Positions 1-8,978 of a stretch of DNA of 64,000 bases are shown piece by piece. The stretch is taken from assembly GCF_002155965.1 (NCBI RefSeq), contig NZ_MUMH01000059.1:107989-171988 (forward strand), in the 5' to 3' direction. Made by a program: the position numbers and the translations under genes. The notes beneath the pieces were generated by a model. That model did not search any database. It was not told the origin of the DNA and saw only the letters and a list, made by a program, of their open reading frames with translations. Numbering within the stretch: position 1 is the stretch's first letter; every line of letters begins with the position of its first letter. Source of the stretch: Allokutzneria sp. NRRL B-24872 (GTDB taxonomy: Bacteria > Actinomycetota > Actinomycetes > Mycobacteriales > Pseudonocardiaceae).

Positions 1-1125
1 CTCGGTGAACATGGCACCGCTGGCCGCCATGGACTGGTGGAACAGCTCCGCCAGCCCGGGATCGGCGGCCATGTGCGCGAAGTGGTGCGCGCCGAACACC
101 CGCGCGTAGGACTCCTCGCCGGTGCGGACGGCGTCGGTGAGCGCGGCGAAGGACTGGTAGAACGGGCCGCCGTAGATCAGGGCCAGCGGGCGCATCGAGC
201 CCTCGGCGTCCGAGCGCAGCAGCGAACCGAGGTCGGTGAGCGCGAAACCCGTCACCGAGGAGTGCACGACGCCCAGCGTGCTCAGATAGCGCAGCAGCCG
301 TTCCAGGCTGTCCTGGTCGGCGCCGGTGGCGACCGCCAGGCCGGGTAAGTCGGAGGTCGTGGCGAGGTGGTCCGCCAGCCGCAGCTCGGCGGCGGTGGCG
401 ATCGCCTGGGTCGCCCACGCGCCGGTCAGCAGGCGCAGCAGGCTGGTGCCGGGCTCGGAGTCGCGCCGGTGTTCGGCGAGCACGCGCGGGAACTCGCCGG
501 GGCAGTACAGCTCGATGCGGCGCAGCGCCGGGTCTGGGTGGTGGGCATCGCGGAAGTACAGGATCGTGGCGTCCTCGTGGACGTTGTAGCCACCCCCGTC
601 CGGCCGCATCCGCGCGGTGATCGTCGTCCGAAGTCCTTGCAGCACAATCGGATCGGAGTCCGCCACGGCCAGCGCGACGTGGTTCTCCCTGCCGTGCAGG
701 CGCTCGTCGGCGGCGATGTGCGCCAGCTCCGGCGGCGTCGCCATCGCGAAGATCTCCACCTCGCACTGCCTGCCCGCGCGGTCGGTCACCGGAGCGCGCA
801 GGATGCCGATCTGCAACTCCTCGGCGGGCACGGCGTAGCGGCGGCTCAGTCGTTCCCGGACGACCACGCTCGGCGTCACCGGACCGACGTCGATGCCGTG
901 CCTCGCCAACTCCTCGCCGAGGCCGTCCAGCGTCTCCGGGAAGATCAGCACGGCCGCGTGGGTGAGCGGCGCGTGCCTGGCCAGCGCCGCGCGCTCGGCC
1001 CTGCCCAAGGTCGGTATCGCCGCCGCGAGCACGGAATCGGTGTCGTTGGCCGCGATGAGCGTCCTCACCGCGCTGAGCCGGGCAACATCCACAGCGCTGA
1101 GCGCCGTCGTGATCATTCTGGTCAT
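1..1125 (-). CDS. SAM-dependent O-methyltransferase with long N-terminal extension (partial, 3' end outside window)
   Basis: I translated this gene by hand from the ATG at 1125, which has a CAGGAGAG ribosome site just upstream. The 375 visible residues run off the window edge. From about residue 228 the protein matches the helical dimerisation domain of acetylserotonin/hydroxyneurosporene-type O-methyltransferases: LLTGAWATQAIATAAEL, a winged-helix stretch ending in GFALTDLG, then the usual helices. The SAM-binding Rossmann domain would follow outside the window. Residues 1-225 are not part of the standard family (about 340 aa) and I do not recognise them. The substrate cannot be inferred. 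Confidence 0.75.
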   Translation of the reverse strand, partial: MTRMITTALSAVDVARLSAVRTLIAANDTDSVLAAAIPTLGRAERAALARHAPLTHAAVLIFPETLDGLGEELARHGIDVGPVTPSVVVRERLSRRYAVPAEELQIGILRAPVTDRAGRQCEVEIFAMATPPELAHIAADERLHGRENHVALAVADSDPIVLQGLRTTITARMRPDGGGYNVHEDATILYFRDAHHPDPALRRIELYCPGEFPRVLAEHRRDSEPGTSLLRLLTGAWATQAIATAAELRLADHLATTSDLPGLAVATGADQDSLERLLRYLSTLGVVHSSVTGFALTDLGSLLRSDAEGSMRPLALIYGGPFYQSFAALTDAVRTGEESYARVFGAHHFAHMAADPGLAELFHQSMAASGAMFTE

Positions 1126-1368
1126 GCCCACTCTCCTGTCCGGAGAAGCCAGATCCGCCGCACGACGCCCGTCCACTTGGGCCGGTCGAGCACGACATCA
1201 GTTTTCAGTGACCGCGCTCACTACCAAGGTGTTTCAGGCAGGGCCGAAGACCTCCGTTCCACGAGCTGGGACAACCAGCGCCCAGAGGCGGGCTCAGCCG
1301 AAGGGCCGGTGTTCGCTCCTCGAACGCGTTGCACTCGCCGGGCGGCTTTGCCGGAGCCCGCGCACAGG

Positions 1369-2322
1369 TCAGAGTGGCCCCGGCCAGGCGAGCGCCCGCG
1401 CGATCTCGGCCGAGGGGAACGGAGTGCGCTTGCTCCGCGTGAGCAGCCGGTGGTGGAAGTCGTCGAGCACGAGAGCGCTCCGAGCGTGCCGGTCACGAAC
1501 ACCAGGAGCGACGCCGTCGGGCAGGTGGTGGCGCAGCAGGTGGGCGGTCACGTAGCAGCGGTCGTACACGAGGTGATCGGTGAGGAACGCGTTCTCCTCG
1601 GCGGAGAGTTCGAACTCGCGGCTCAGCGCCAGGCCGAAGTCGGCGAAGTACACGGTCCGGCCGTCGGTGAGCAGGTTGCTGAAGTGCGCGTCGAAGTGCA
1701 CGAATCCGTGCGCGCTCAGGAAGTTCGCGGTGCCCAGCAGCTCCCGCTCGACCCGCTCGTGGTCCTCGTGCTCGTCCAGCCACTCGGCGAGGGTCTGCGG
1801 CACGTGCTCCAGGAAGAGCACGAGGCTGGAGCTGGACCGGCCGATCGCCTCCAGCCGACGACGCACAGCCGCTGAGCCCTCCCAGTGCGCGACGGTCCCG
1901 TCAACGCCACCGAACGCGTCGGCGAAGCCGGTTGGCGCGCTGTCGGGCAGGACGCGCCAGTGGTGCAGCAACGGGAAACCCGCGTGCTCGCCACTGAGCA
2001 CCCACGCGGTGGTCATGATGTGCGCCGCCAGCTCGCGCCACGCTCCGAAGCCCGCCGACCCGATCCCGTACTGGTAGCACAGCGGCAGCTGGAACAGGTT
2101 GGCCGTCGAGCGCGCGTGCTCCGGCCGCAGCTCGACTTCGGTCAGCGGGACCCGCTTGACGAAGACGCGCCTCCCGCTGACGTCGATCTCGGCTGATCTG
2201 CCCCCGACGCCGGAGCCCAAGCTCGGCGCGCTGGCCACGACCTCCGCGAGTCGGCGATCACTGAGCAGGGACAAGCTCGTCCCGACGGCGATGTGCGCCG
2301 ACATCCGGGCTGTCGCGTCCAT
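1369..2322 (-). CDS. Protein kinase-like / phosphotransferase-fold protein
   Basis: About 317 residues. The C-terminal half holds a kinase-type catalytic loop, HFDAHFSNLL (HxDxxxxN pattern), followed by FADFGLALS, the metal-binding DFG motif. The N-terminal half carries GRRVFVKRVPL, a plausible nucleotide-binding Lys strand. It may phosphorylate a small molecule or a protein. No membrane segment or sensor domain is visible, so it is not a typical Pkn receptor kinase. The start is uncertain: ATG at 2322 or 2304, neither with a strong ribosome site, and a GTG/ATG pair further upstream is possible. It stands alone, transcribed toward the methyltransferase. Confidence 0.6.
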   Translation of the reverse strand: MDATARMSAHIAVGTSLSLLSDRRLAEVVASAPSLGSGVGGRSAEIDVSGRRVFVKRVPLTEVELRPEHARSTANLFQLPLCYQYGIGSAGFGAWRELAAHIMTTAWVLSGEHAGFPLLHHWRVLPDSAPTGFADAFGGVDGTVAHWEGSAAVRRRLEAIGRSSSSLVLFLEHVPQTLAEWLDEHEDHERVERELLGTANFLSAHGFVHFDAHFSNLLTDGRTVYFADFGLALSREFELSAEENAFLTDHLVYDRCYVTAHLLRHHLPDGVAPGVRDRHARSALVLDDFHHRLLTRSKRTPFPSAEIARALAWPGPL

Positions 2323-2532
2323 GCCGCTGATCATGCCACTTGCGCCCCATGCGGACGGCATCACGACTCAGCTCCACTGTGCGCGTGTTCCACCGAACGT
2401 CCGTCCTCAATGGACAGAAGCGACGCCACAAGGCCGTCCTGCTGCCGCACCGGCTGGCCACACGTCCGCGGTGATCGGCCGCCACGATCCCTACTACGAC
2501 TGCGCCACAACGGAATCCCGCCACCTGCTCGG

Positions 2533-3498
2533 CTAGGGGTTGTCAGAGGCGTTCACCACGACTTCCCCAGCGGCGGTCCGCGTGTACAGGACCGACTGCC
2601 CGGCCCGCCGCCGCTCCACCAGTCCTGCCTCGCGCAGCACTCGGAGATGCCGCCCGACCGATCCCAGCGCCTGCCCGGTCACGGCGACCAGCTGTGTGGT
2701 GCTCATCGGATTTCCCAACAGCACCAGCAGTTCTGCCCGCGTGCCGCCGATCAGCGCGCCGAGTCCGGCGGGTGCGGGCCGCTGCGCCTCGGCGAGCACT
2801 CCGAGGCACGGGTAGACCACGGCGTAGCGCTCCGGCCCCTCCCACGACACCCAACTGGTCTTCGGCGTGACCGGCATGAACAACAGCTCGGCACCGGCGG
2901 CGACCTCGCGTGGCGGGTAGTCGTTGAGGTTGACCTGGAACTGGCTCTCGCCGAGCCACCGAGTTCCCGGCTTCAGCGAGTCGAGCACGGCCGCCCAGCC
3001 GCCCCGGTTCACCCGCGCGGTCCGCGACACGATGTCCGCCTCCATGACACGCCGCCGGCGTTCCCAGTCCGGCCGCACCGTCCGCTCCCACACGAAGGTC
3101 AACAGCGAGGTCGCGCGCTCCGGAAGATCATCCCGGTCCAGCACGGCGGGCAGCGGGCCGCGCAGGGACACGCGGAGGTTGGCCCGCGCCCGCTCGGACC
3201 CGGTCGAGCGCACGCGCGCCACGGTCCCCTCGAAGCTCTCGCCCTCGCACGAGGTGGGGCAGAAGAAGTCCGCGATCCAAGACGTGCCGATCGCTGCGCG
3301 CACGAGCGGCTCGATGACCGGATCGGCGGCCAGGCGCGCGCGGTAGCCGGGCAGGTGCGCCCGCAACCAGCTGTCCTCACCCGGATGAGCGCCGGTCCCC
3401 GCGTACAGCAGCCGCAGGCTCGCGAAGGCCTCAGCGAACGGCGAGAGCACGAAACGGCTGCGCGCGAGGGTGTCGATGTCGATCTGCCACAGGCCCAC
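2533..3498 (-). CDS. ArsR-like winged-helix regulator with N-terminal DUF5937-type domain
   Basis: About 321 residues from a GTG at 3498 (GGTTGGGGTGGC upstream). Reading frame continues far upstream, but that part lies antisense to the MFS gene and is not coding. The first 220 residues resemble the DUF5937 region of actinobacterial ArsR-type regulators (start WQIDIDTLARSRF). The last 80 form a winged helix, with MSTTQLVAVTGQALGSVGRH as the recognition region. It is divergent from the MFS gene at 3568, and a hyphenated inverted repeat lies between them. The likely role is control of that transporter. Confidence 0.8.
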   Translation of the reverse strand: MGLWQIDIDTLARSRFVLSPFAEAFASLRLLYAGTGAHPGEDSWLRAHLPGYRARLAADPVIEPLVRAAIGTSWIADFFCPTSCEGESFEGTVARVRSTGSERARANLRVSLRGPLPAVLDRDDLPERATSLLTFVWERTVRPDWERRRRVMEADIVSRTARVNRGGWAAVLDSLKPGTRWLGESQFQVNLNDYPPREVAAGAELLFMPVTPKTSWVSWEGPERYAVVYPCLGVLAEAQRPAPAGLGALIGGTRAELLVLLGNPMSTTQLVAVTGQALGSVGRHLRVLREAGLVERRRAGQSVLYTRTAAGEVVVNASDNP

Positions 3499-3509
3499 GC
3501 CACCCCAAC

Positions 3510-3529
3510 CTTTCGCACGTCCGCGAAAG
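3510..3529. promoter_or_regulatory. Inverted repeat between the ArsR-like regulator and the MFS gene
   Basis: CTTTCGC (3510-3516), six bases, then GCGAAAG (3523-3529) form a perfect 7-bp dyad in the 69-bp divergent intergenic region. It sits where an ArsR-type dimer could block both promoters. Binding is inferred only from position and symmetry. Confidence 0.45.
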
Positions 3530-3567
3530 AGTAAACACGGCCGGGAGTCGCTTCGAGAATCCGACGC

Positions 3568-4785
3568 ATGCGCAGTTACCGCTCCCTGTTCCGCACGCCG
3601 GAGTTCACCCCGTTCCTGCTCTCCTTCGCCGCGGTCGCGGCGGCCCAGACGATCGGCGGCCTGGCCCTCGGCACGCTCGTCTTCCGGACCACCGGTTCCC
3701 CGCTGCTGTCGGCGGTGAGCATGTTCGGGCCGCAGCTGGCGCAGGTGCTGGGCGGCGCGTTCCTGCTCTCGGGCGCAGACCGCCTCGCCCCGCGAGCGCT
3801 GCTCTGCGGTCTCTCCCTGGCCTTCGCGGTCGCCATGGCGGTGCTCGCGCTGCCCGGCCTGCCGGTCTGGGCGATCTTCGCTGTGCTGCTCGCGCAGGGC
3901 TTGGTCTCCGCGCTCGGCGGCGGAGTGCGCGGCGGCCTGCTCAACGAGATCCTGTCCAGGGACGGCTACGTCCTGGGGCGCTCGGTCTACAACATGCTGT
4001 GGGGTGTCACGCAGATGGTCGGCTTCGCGGCCGGAGGCGCGCTCCTGACGCTGTTGTCCCCGCGCGCCTGCCTGCTCCTCGCGGCCGCGCTGTACGTCCT
4101 CTCGGCGCTCGCCACCCGGCTGGGCCTCACTGCCCGCCCTCCGCGCTCGTCCGGCCGTCCGTCGGTCTCGGCGACCTGGCGCACCAACGCCGTCCTGTGG
4201 TCCTCGCGCCCGCGCCGGTTGGCATACCTGGGTTTGTGGGTTCCCAACGGTTTGATCGTCGGCGGCGACTCGCTCTACGTCGCCTACGCTCCCGAGGCGG
4301 CGGGCACCCTGTACGCGTTCGGAGCGCTCGGCATGTTCCTCGGCGACATGGCCGTGGGCCGCCTGGTACCGCCCGCGACGCGGCCCCGGCTCGCGACCCC
4401 GCTGCGGCTGCTGCTCGCCGCGCCGTACCTGTTCTTCGTGCTCCAGCCCGGAGTGGTGCTGTCCGTCGTCGCCGTCACCGTCGCCTCGGTCGGCTTCGCC
4501 GCGAGCCTCCTGCTCCAGGAGCGCCTGATGTCGCTCACCACCGACGAGCTGACCGGCCAGGCGCTGGGCCTGCACGCCACCGGCATGACCGCCTTCCAGG
4601 GCATCGGCGCCGTCCTCGCGGGCACGCTCGCGCAGCTGACCTCGCCCGCCGCCGCGATCACGCTGATGGCCGCCGCGTCGATCACCGTGACGCTGCTCCT
4701 CGCAGCGCTGGGCCGTCAGACCGCTTCGAGCAGCGCCGAGACCTTGGTGATGCCCCCGCCGCCGTCGAACTCGAAGTGCAGGTAG
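3568..4785 (+). CDS. MFS transporter
   Basis: 405 residues, ATG start, with about twelve hydrophobic segments typical of the major facilitator superfamily. RLTGLTARPP and following residues form the central cytoplasmic loop near residue 190. The divergent ArsR/DUF5937 regulator is a common arrangement for drug or metabolite exporters, so efflux is the likely role; the substrate is unknown. The last 70 bp overlap the convergent gene ending at 4716, which is unusual but both frames look coding. Confidence 0.85.
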   Translation: MRSYRSLFRTPEFTPFLLSFAAVAAAQTIGGLALGTLVFRTTGSPLLSAVSMFGPQLAQVLGGAFLLSGADRLAPRALLCGLSLAFAVAMAVLALPGLPVWAIFAVLLAQGLVSALGGGVRGGLLNEILSRDGYVLGRSVYNMLWGVTQMVGFAAGGALLTLLSPRACLLLAAALYVLSALATRLGLTARPPRSSGRPSVSATWRTNAVLWSSRPRRLAYLGLWVPNGLIVGGDSLYVAYAPEAAGTLYAFGALGMFLGDMAVGRLVPPATRPRLATPLRLLLAAPYLFFVLQPGVVLSVVAVTVASVGFAASLLLQERLMSLTTDELTGQALGLHATGMTAFQGIGAVLAGTLAQLTSPAAAITLMAAASITVTLLLAALGRQTASSSAETLVMPPPPSNSKCR

Positions 4786-5123
4786 TGGCCGTTCGCCTCG
4801 AACCTCTCGAAGGTCGGCCCCGTGCGCTCCGGTTTTCCCAGGCGGGCAAGGACTTCGGCCCTCGTCGCGGTCATGGGAACGCCTTCCACCAGCGCTTCCG
4901 GTCGCGGGTAGCCCTGGGCTTCCACGATCACCGCGACGAGCACGCCGTCCTCGAAGAGCAGATCCGTCCCGGCCACGGGGAAGACGTAGTACGTCGAGCC
5001 GTCGTCGAACTCCTCGATCTCCATCTTCGGCCCGACCAGCGCGATGGCGTCGAGGATGCGGTCATCTCCCTGCCGGAGCCCGAGCACGCCCAGCATCACG
5101 GCCATCTCACCTTTGATGATCAC
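4716..5123 (-). CDS. Small protein of unknown function
   Basis: 135 residues if started at the GTG at 5123, whose GTGA overlaps the stop of the upstream phosphotransferase. An ATG at 5105 or 5099 behind AAAGGTGAG is the alternative. The predicted protein is acidic and mixed alpha/beta, with DGSTYYVFPVAGTDLLFEDG and a C-terminal HYLHFEFDGGGGITKV strand pair. I do not recognise the family; it resembles small immunity/SMI1-like or regulatory proteins only in general composition. Translational coupling to the kinase suggests co-expression. Confidence 0.55.
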   Translation of the reverse strand: MIIKGEMAVMLGVLGLRQGDDRILDAIALVGPKMEIEEFDDGSTYYVFPVAGTDLLFEDGVLVAVIVEAQGYPRPEALVEGVPMTATRAEVLARLGKPERTGPTFERFEANGHYLHFEFDGGGGITKVSALLEAV

Positions 5124-6019
5124 TGACACACCGCCCGTTCCAGTGCGACACGTCCCGCCGGTTCCCACGTCGGCTTCCCGCCGGGAAGTCCTAGCCTTCC
5201 GTTGCGCCCGATGCTGATCAGGCCCAGTGCTCGCAGGACCGCCCAGCCGCGAGCACGCGCGAGGGTGGCCTCGTCAACGTCGCCGTAGGCGTCGAAGAAG
5301 CGCAGCGCCGAGCCCTCCGGGAGGAGAATCCACGCGGCTGACAGGTCCGTCGCGGGATCGCCCGCGCACATCTCACCGAAGTCGATCACCCCGGCGAGCG
5401 AGCCCGCGCGCACGATCACGTTGGCGGGGTGCAGATCACCGTGCAACCACGTCGGCGGCCCGTGCCACGCGGGCGCCGCGACGGCCTCGTCCAGGACCTC
5501 CCGCGCGGCTTCGGCGTGCGGCTCGTCAGCGATGATCTCCAGCGGCTTGGTCGGCGCGCTCCGCATCTCCGCCAGCGGCGCGCTGCGCGTGGGATTGATC
5601 GGCGCGTCCGCAGGGGCATTCCGGTGCAACGCCCTGAGAAACGCCGCGAGGACCTCGGCGTCGTCGGCGCGCGCGATCGGCTCGCGGTCCGCTGGCTCGC
5701 CCTCGACCCAGCGCGCGATCGTCCAGGTGTGCCCGAACAACGCCGACGGCTCACCGACGCGCACCGGGACGGGGGTCGGCAACGGCAGGCGTTCGGCCAG
5801 CACCGGCAACCACTTCTGCTCGGTGCGCAGCAGCGCCGGGGCGCGTTCGGTGCGCGGCAGGCGAACCGCCAGCTCCGCGCCGAGGCGCCACTGCTGGTTG
5901 TCCCAGCCACCCTCGACCTCCCGGAGTTCCAGCTCCGCGAGGTCCGGGTGCTGCTCCCGCACCAGCGCCCGCACCAGATCCTGCTCCACCAAGGACTTCC
6001 GTTCCTCCACAGTAGACAT
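5120..6019 (-). CDS. Aminoglycoside phosphotransferase (APH) family protein
   Basis: 299 residues, ATG at 6019. It has the APH catalytic loop WLHGDLHPANVIV (HGDxHxxN) and the metal-binding GVIDFGEMCAGDP. N-terminal strands carry AVRLPRTE for nucleotide binding. The family phosphorylates small molecules (aminoglycosides, macrolides, choline, hydroxylated amines). The substrate cannot be told from sequence, and a resistance role is not implied. It overlaps the next small gene by four bases. Confidence 0.85.
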   Translation of the reverse strand: MSTVEERKSLVEQDLVRALVREQHPDLAELELREVEGGWDNQQWRLGAELAVRLPRTERAPALLRTEQKWLPVLAERLPLPTPVPVRVGEPSALFGHTWTIARWVEGEPADREPIARADDAEVLAAFLRALHRNAPADAPINPTRSAPLAEMRSAPTKPLEIIADEPHAEAAREVLDEAVAAPAWHGPPTWLHGDLHPANVIVRAGSLAGVIDFGEMCAGDPATDLSAAWILLPEGSALRFFDAYGDVDEATLARARGWAVLRALGLISIGRNGRLGLPGGKPTWEPAGRVALERAVCQ

Positions 6020-6116
6020 TCACCCGAGAGTGAGGCGGTTGAGCACGAAGCCGCGCCGCCCACTATCCTCGCCCGCGCCCTGATCAAGATCACTACAGTA
6101 AGGACTCGGGGGATAC

Positions 6117-6365
6117 ATGCGTAACATCATCCGGCGCGCCAGCGCCCTCGGGGTGGCCACGGCCGCCCTGGCCTCGTTCTCCCTGGCGAGCGCGGGAACC
6201 GCCCAGGCAGCGGAGTTCAAGCAGTGGGGTCCCTACCCGACCTACAGCAACTGCATCGGCGAAGGCAGGTTCCGGGAGGCGCAGCTGCAGGTCGACCCGG
6301 GCTGGGCCTGCCTCAACCCCTTCCCGCACCTCGGTTGGTACGTCGCGGGCTACAAGAACTACTGA
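6117..6365 (+). CDS. Small Sec-secreted protein
   Basis: 82 residues. MRNIIRRASALGVATAALAS and following residues form a classic signal peptide with an AQA-A cleavage site near residue 31. That leaves a mature peptide of about 50 residues, rich in Tyr, Pro and Trp, with two cysteines that could form one disulfide. No family recognised. It is followed directly by a strong terminator, so it is a monocistronic unit. A separate small secreted protein of the same general style lies at 10045 and another at 27583. Confidence 0.75.
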   Translation: MRNIIRRASALGVATAALASFSLASAGTAQAAEFKQWGPYPTYSNCIGEGRFREAQLQVDPGWACLNPFPHLGWYVAGYKNY

Positions 6366-6385
6366 CGCGTCATCGCGTCACACGA

Positions 6386-6420
6386 GGGCCGAGCCGGGGT
6401 TTCCCGGCTCGGCCCTTTCT
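6386..6420 (+). terminator. Rho-independent terminator
   Basis: A perfect 13-bp GC stem (6386-6398 with 6403-6415) with a four-base loop, followed by TTTCT. It lies 20 bp after the small secreted protein gene. It may also serve the convergent MFS gene ending at 6513. Confidence 0.85.
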
Positions 6421-6512
6421 TCGTGAGCGACGTCGAGAACCCTGGCGCGGCTTCGTCCCCGAGGAGACCGGACGAAGGAGACGCCGATGATCAAGCGCCT
6501 GCGGCTCAGGCA

Positions 6513-7652
6513 CTACCGCGAGCACGACCAGACAACCAGCGCGCACATCGCGAGCGCCGCGCCGAGGACCGAGGAGCCCGTCCAGCCCACGGAGTCGACC
6601 AGCACGGTCGTCGCAGCGGCCCCGGACGCGGAGCCGAGCGAGTAGAACACCATGTACCCGCCGATCGTGCTGCTGGCGCGATCGGCGTAGGCGCTGGTCA
6701 GCACGTGCTGGTTGCTCACGTGCACGGCCTGGACGGCGAAGTCGAGCACGACCACCCCGACGACGAGCAACGTCAGGGACCACTCCAGCTGGCCGATCGC
6801 GAGCCAGGACGCCAGCAGGAGCGTGAGCGCGATGCCGGTGACCCGCCGCGCATGCCCGGCGTCGCCCCACCGGCCGGATCGGGCGGCACCCAGTGCTCCG
6901 GCGAGCCCGGCGAGGCCGAACAGGCCGATCTCCGCTTCGCTCAGCCGCCACGGCTCGGCGGCCAGGGGCAGCGCCATTCCGCTCCACAGCGCGCCGAACG
7001 AGGCGAAGAGGAAGAACGCGATCAACCCCCGGCTGAGGAACACCGGCTGGACGAACAGCTCCGCGAAGGAACGCAGTACCTGGTGGTACCGCGTGCCGCC
7101 CGCGCGGAGCTCCGACGGCAGCACGCAGAGGCTGAGCACCCCGAGGACGGCGGTGAAGATCGCCAGCGCGAGGTAGCTGCCGCGCCAGCCCCACACCTCC
7201 GCCAAGCCCCCGGTGACGACCCGGGAGCCGAGAATCCCCACCACCACACCGGAGGTCACCACACCGAGGTTGCGCCCGCGCTCGCCGGGTGGGGAGAGCG
7301 AGGCCGTGAAGGCGACCGCCGTCTGCACCACCACCGCGAAACCACCCGCGACGGCGAGACCGCTGAACGCCACCCAAGCCGCCGACGCGGACGCCGTGAC
7401 CGCGAGGCCGACCGCCACCACCCCGAGGTGCGCCGCGATCAAGCGCCTGCGATCGAGCATGTCGCCCAACGGCACGAGCAGCACCAACCCGACGAGGTAG
7501 CCGAGCTGTCCCGCCGCCACGAACCACCCGACCGAGTCGCGCGGAACACCCAGCTCCTGCCCCATCGACCCCAGCACCGGCTGACCCGCGTAGACGCTGG
7601 CGACCGCGACCGCGCACACCACCGCCAGCAGCGACCTCGTCCCCGCGCCCAC
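6513..7652 (-). CDS. MFS transporter (drug-efflux type)
   Basis: 379 residues, GTG start at 7652. Twelve hydrophobic segments are visible. Motif A-like LGDMLDRRRLIAAH lies after TM2 (residues 63-76), as in DHA1/YnfM-like exporters. The divergent neighbour is an HxlR regulator with an inverted repeat between them, so an inducible efflux role is likely. The substrate is unknown. Confidence 0.85.
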   Translation of the reverse strand: MGAGTRSLLAVVCAVAVASVYAGQPVLGSMGQELGVPRDSVGWFVAAGQLGYLVGLVLLVPLGDMLDRRRLIAAHLGVVAVGLAVTASASAAWVAFSGLAVAGGFAVVVQTAVAFTASLSPPGERGRNLGVVTSGVVVGILGSRVVTGGLAEVWGWRGSYLALAIFTAVLGVLSLCVLPSELRAGGTRYHQVLRSFAELFVQPVFLSRGLIAFFLFASFGALWSGMALPLAAEPWRLSEAEIGLFGLAGLAGALGAARSGRWGDAGHARRVTGIALTLLLASWLAIGQLEWSLTLLVVGVVVLDFAVQAVHVSNQHVLTSAYADRASSTIGGYMVFYSLGSASGAAATTVLVDSVGWTGSSVLGAALAMCALVVWSCSR

Positions 7653-7672
7653 CGCACCCCACCTTTGGTTTC

Positions 7673-7694
7673 ACTCTGCAACTCTTCGCAGAGT
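7673..7694. promoter_or_regulatory. Candidate HxlR operator
   Basis: ACTCTGC-N8-GCAGAGT, a perfect 7-bp dyad in the 86-bp gap between the divergent MFS and HxlR genes. The spacing of about two helical half-turns suits a winged-helix dimer. Inferred from symmetry and position. Confidence 0.55.
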
Positions 7695-7738
7695 AGGTCA
7701 GAATGGTTTCAATGAGCAACTCATGGGAGGACAACGCG

Positions 7739-8167
7739 ATGACGTGGACGGACCCGGACTGCCCGGTGGCGCGGGCGGCGGACCTGGTCGGCGACCGGTG
7801 GAGCCTGCTGATCGTCCGCGACGCGATGGACGGGGCGCGCTCGTTCACCGACTTCCAGCAGCGCACCGGGATCGCGCGCAACATCCTCGCCGACCGGCTC
7901 CGCAAGCTCGCCGCCCACGGCCTGATCACCCAGGTCGACCCGCCCTCGGGCAAACGCCGCGTGTACGCGCTGACCGAGGCGGGCAAGGACCTGTTCCCGG
8001 TGATCGTGACGCTGCGGCAGTGGGGCGAGCGCCACGCCTACGAGGAGGGCGAGCCGCACTCCGTCCTCATCGACGACCACGGCGAGGTGGTCCCGCCCGT
8101 CATCCCCATCGCCGCCGGCGGCCGATCGCTGACCAGCGACACGACCACGGTCCACCGCCACACCTGA
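7739..8167 (+). CDS. HxlR-family transcriptional regulator
   Basis: 142 residues from the ATG at 7739, chosen because GGGAGG lies eight bases upstream and the family usually starts just before DPDCPVARAADLVGDRW. Upstream in-frame starts at 7703 and 7712 are less well placed. The conserved N-terminal Cys (redox or ligand sensing in some HxlR proteins) and the winged helix are present, with NILADRLRKLAAHGLI as recognition helix. It likely controls the divergent MFS exporter. Confidence 0.88.
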   Translation: MTWTDPDCPVARAADLVGDRWSLLIVRDAMDGARSFTDFQQRTGIARNILADRLRKLAAHGLITQVDPPSGKRRVYALTEAGKDLFPVIVTLRQWGERHAYEEGEPHSVLIDDHGEVVPPVIPIAAGGRSLTSDTTTVHRHT

Positions 8168-8351
8168 AGCGGCTTTCGCTGCCGAGCCCAGAGCGCTCTC
8201 TCCGGAAGTTCCGCGAGCTGAAACACGCAGAATCTCCGGGTTCGATCAGCCCTGAAATCGAACTCTCAACACGACCGAACGGGCCGTCGCGGCTTACGCT
8301 ACCGAGCGAACCAGCTGACCGGTCGCGTCCAGGCGACGGGAGAGGACCACC

Positions 8352-8696
8352 GTGCCGGGACCGATCGCTTTCCCCGTCGACTCCTTCACCATCGTTCTGC
8401 TCACCGAGGGCGAGAACGCAGCGACGCTGCCCCCGGCCGAGGTCGAACAGCTCGAAACCGAGCACATCCGGGCGATGCTGCGGTCGAAGGCGGAGGGCAG
8501 GCTCCACGCCATCGGGGCTGTGCAGGGCAACATCGAGACCACACCCGGCAAACCGCTGCTGTCGATCGGTTTCTGGAACGCCACCCCGGACGAGCTCCGC
8601 GCGATCATGGCCGAGGACAGCGCTGTGGCCTCAGGCGTCTACAGCGCGCAGATCGCCCGGTTCGTGTGTTCCCAGGGCTCCGTGCGCTTCGAGTGA
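8352..8696 (+). CDS. YCII-related (YciI-like) protein
   Basis: 114 residues from a GTG at 8352 behind GGGAGAGGAC. The sequence (DSFTIVLLTEGENA, then HIRAMLRSKAEGRLHAIGAV and GFWNATPDELRAIMAEDSAV) matches the ferredoxin-like YCII fold found in small enzymes and dimeric domains. The family's usual His/Asp pair is only partly visible, so activity is uncertain. The 184 bp upstream hold nothing I recognise. Confidence 0.65.
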   Translation: MPGPIAFPVDSFTIVLLTEGENAATLPPAEVEQLETEHIRAMLRSKAEGRLHAIGAVQGNIETTPGKPLLSIGFWNATPDELRAIMAEDSAVASGVYSAQIARFVCSQGSVRFE

Positions 8697-8711
8697 CGCC
8701 GTCCGCGCGAG

Positions 8712-8978
8712 CTAGGGCTGAGTCGGTCGGCCGTTCTCGTGCCATTCCCGGGCTTCCCCGAACACCTTGCCGCCCACGATCCAGCACACGGACCGAAGTC
8801 CACCCTCGTAGTACCACTCGCGCTGCACGCCCTCCGCGCAACCGTTCTTCACGATGGCGAGGCCGATCACGACGCCGTCCTCAGTGGTCTCCACGACCTC
8901 TCCGGTGAACGGCTCACCGTCGTAGACGTAGCGTTCGAACTCGTCGAGGGTCGTGTCATCGAGATCGACGCGATGCAC
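8712..8978 (-). CDS. YwqK-like MORN-repeat antitoxin / immunity protein
   Basis: 88 residues from a GTG at 8978 with AAGGCGATCC upstream. The body is built of MORN_2-like strands: DGEPFTGEVVETTEDG, GVQREWYYEGGLRS and GEAREWHENGRPT. The YwqK antitoxin family of Bacillus has this architecture and partners the YwqJ deaminase toxin. Here the gene starts inside the 3' end of a deaminase toxin gene, overlapping by 23 bases in another frame, so the pairing is well supported by context. It remains open although the toxin frame is broken. Confidence 0.75.
   Translation of the reverse strand: MHRVDLDDTTLDEFERYVYDGEPFTGEVVETTEDGVVIGLAIVKNGCAEGVQREWYYEGGLRSVCWIVGGKVFGEAREWHENGRPTQP

Noticed and set aside
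3499..4575. Upstream extension of the ArsR-like regulator frame
   Set aside because: The frame stays open to 4575 but lies antisense to the MFS gene; the family starts near 3498 and the extension is Gln/Glu/Arg-rich with no domain.
6487..6645. A 52-codon plus-strand ORF with AAGGAG before an ATG
   Set aside because: It lies antisense to the 3' end of an MFS gene and has no signal, homology or coding character; the ribosome-like site is probably chance.
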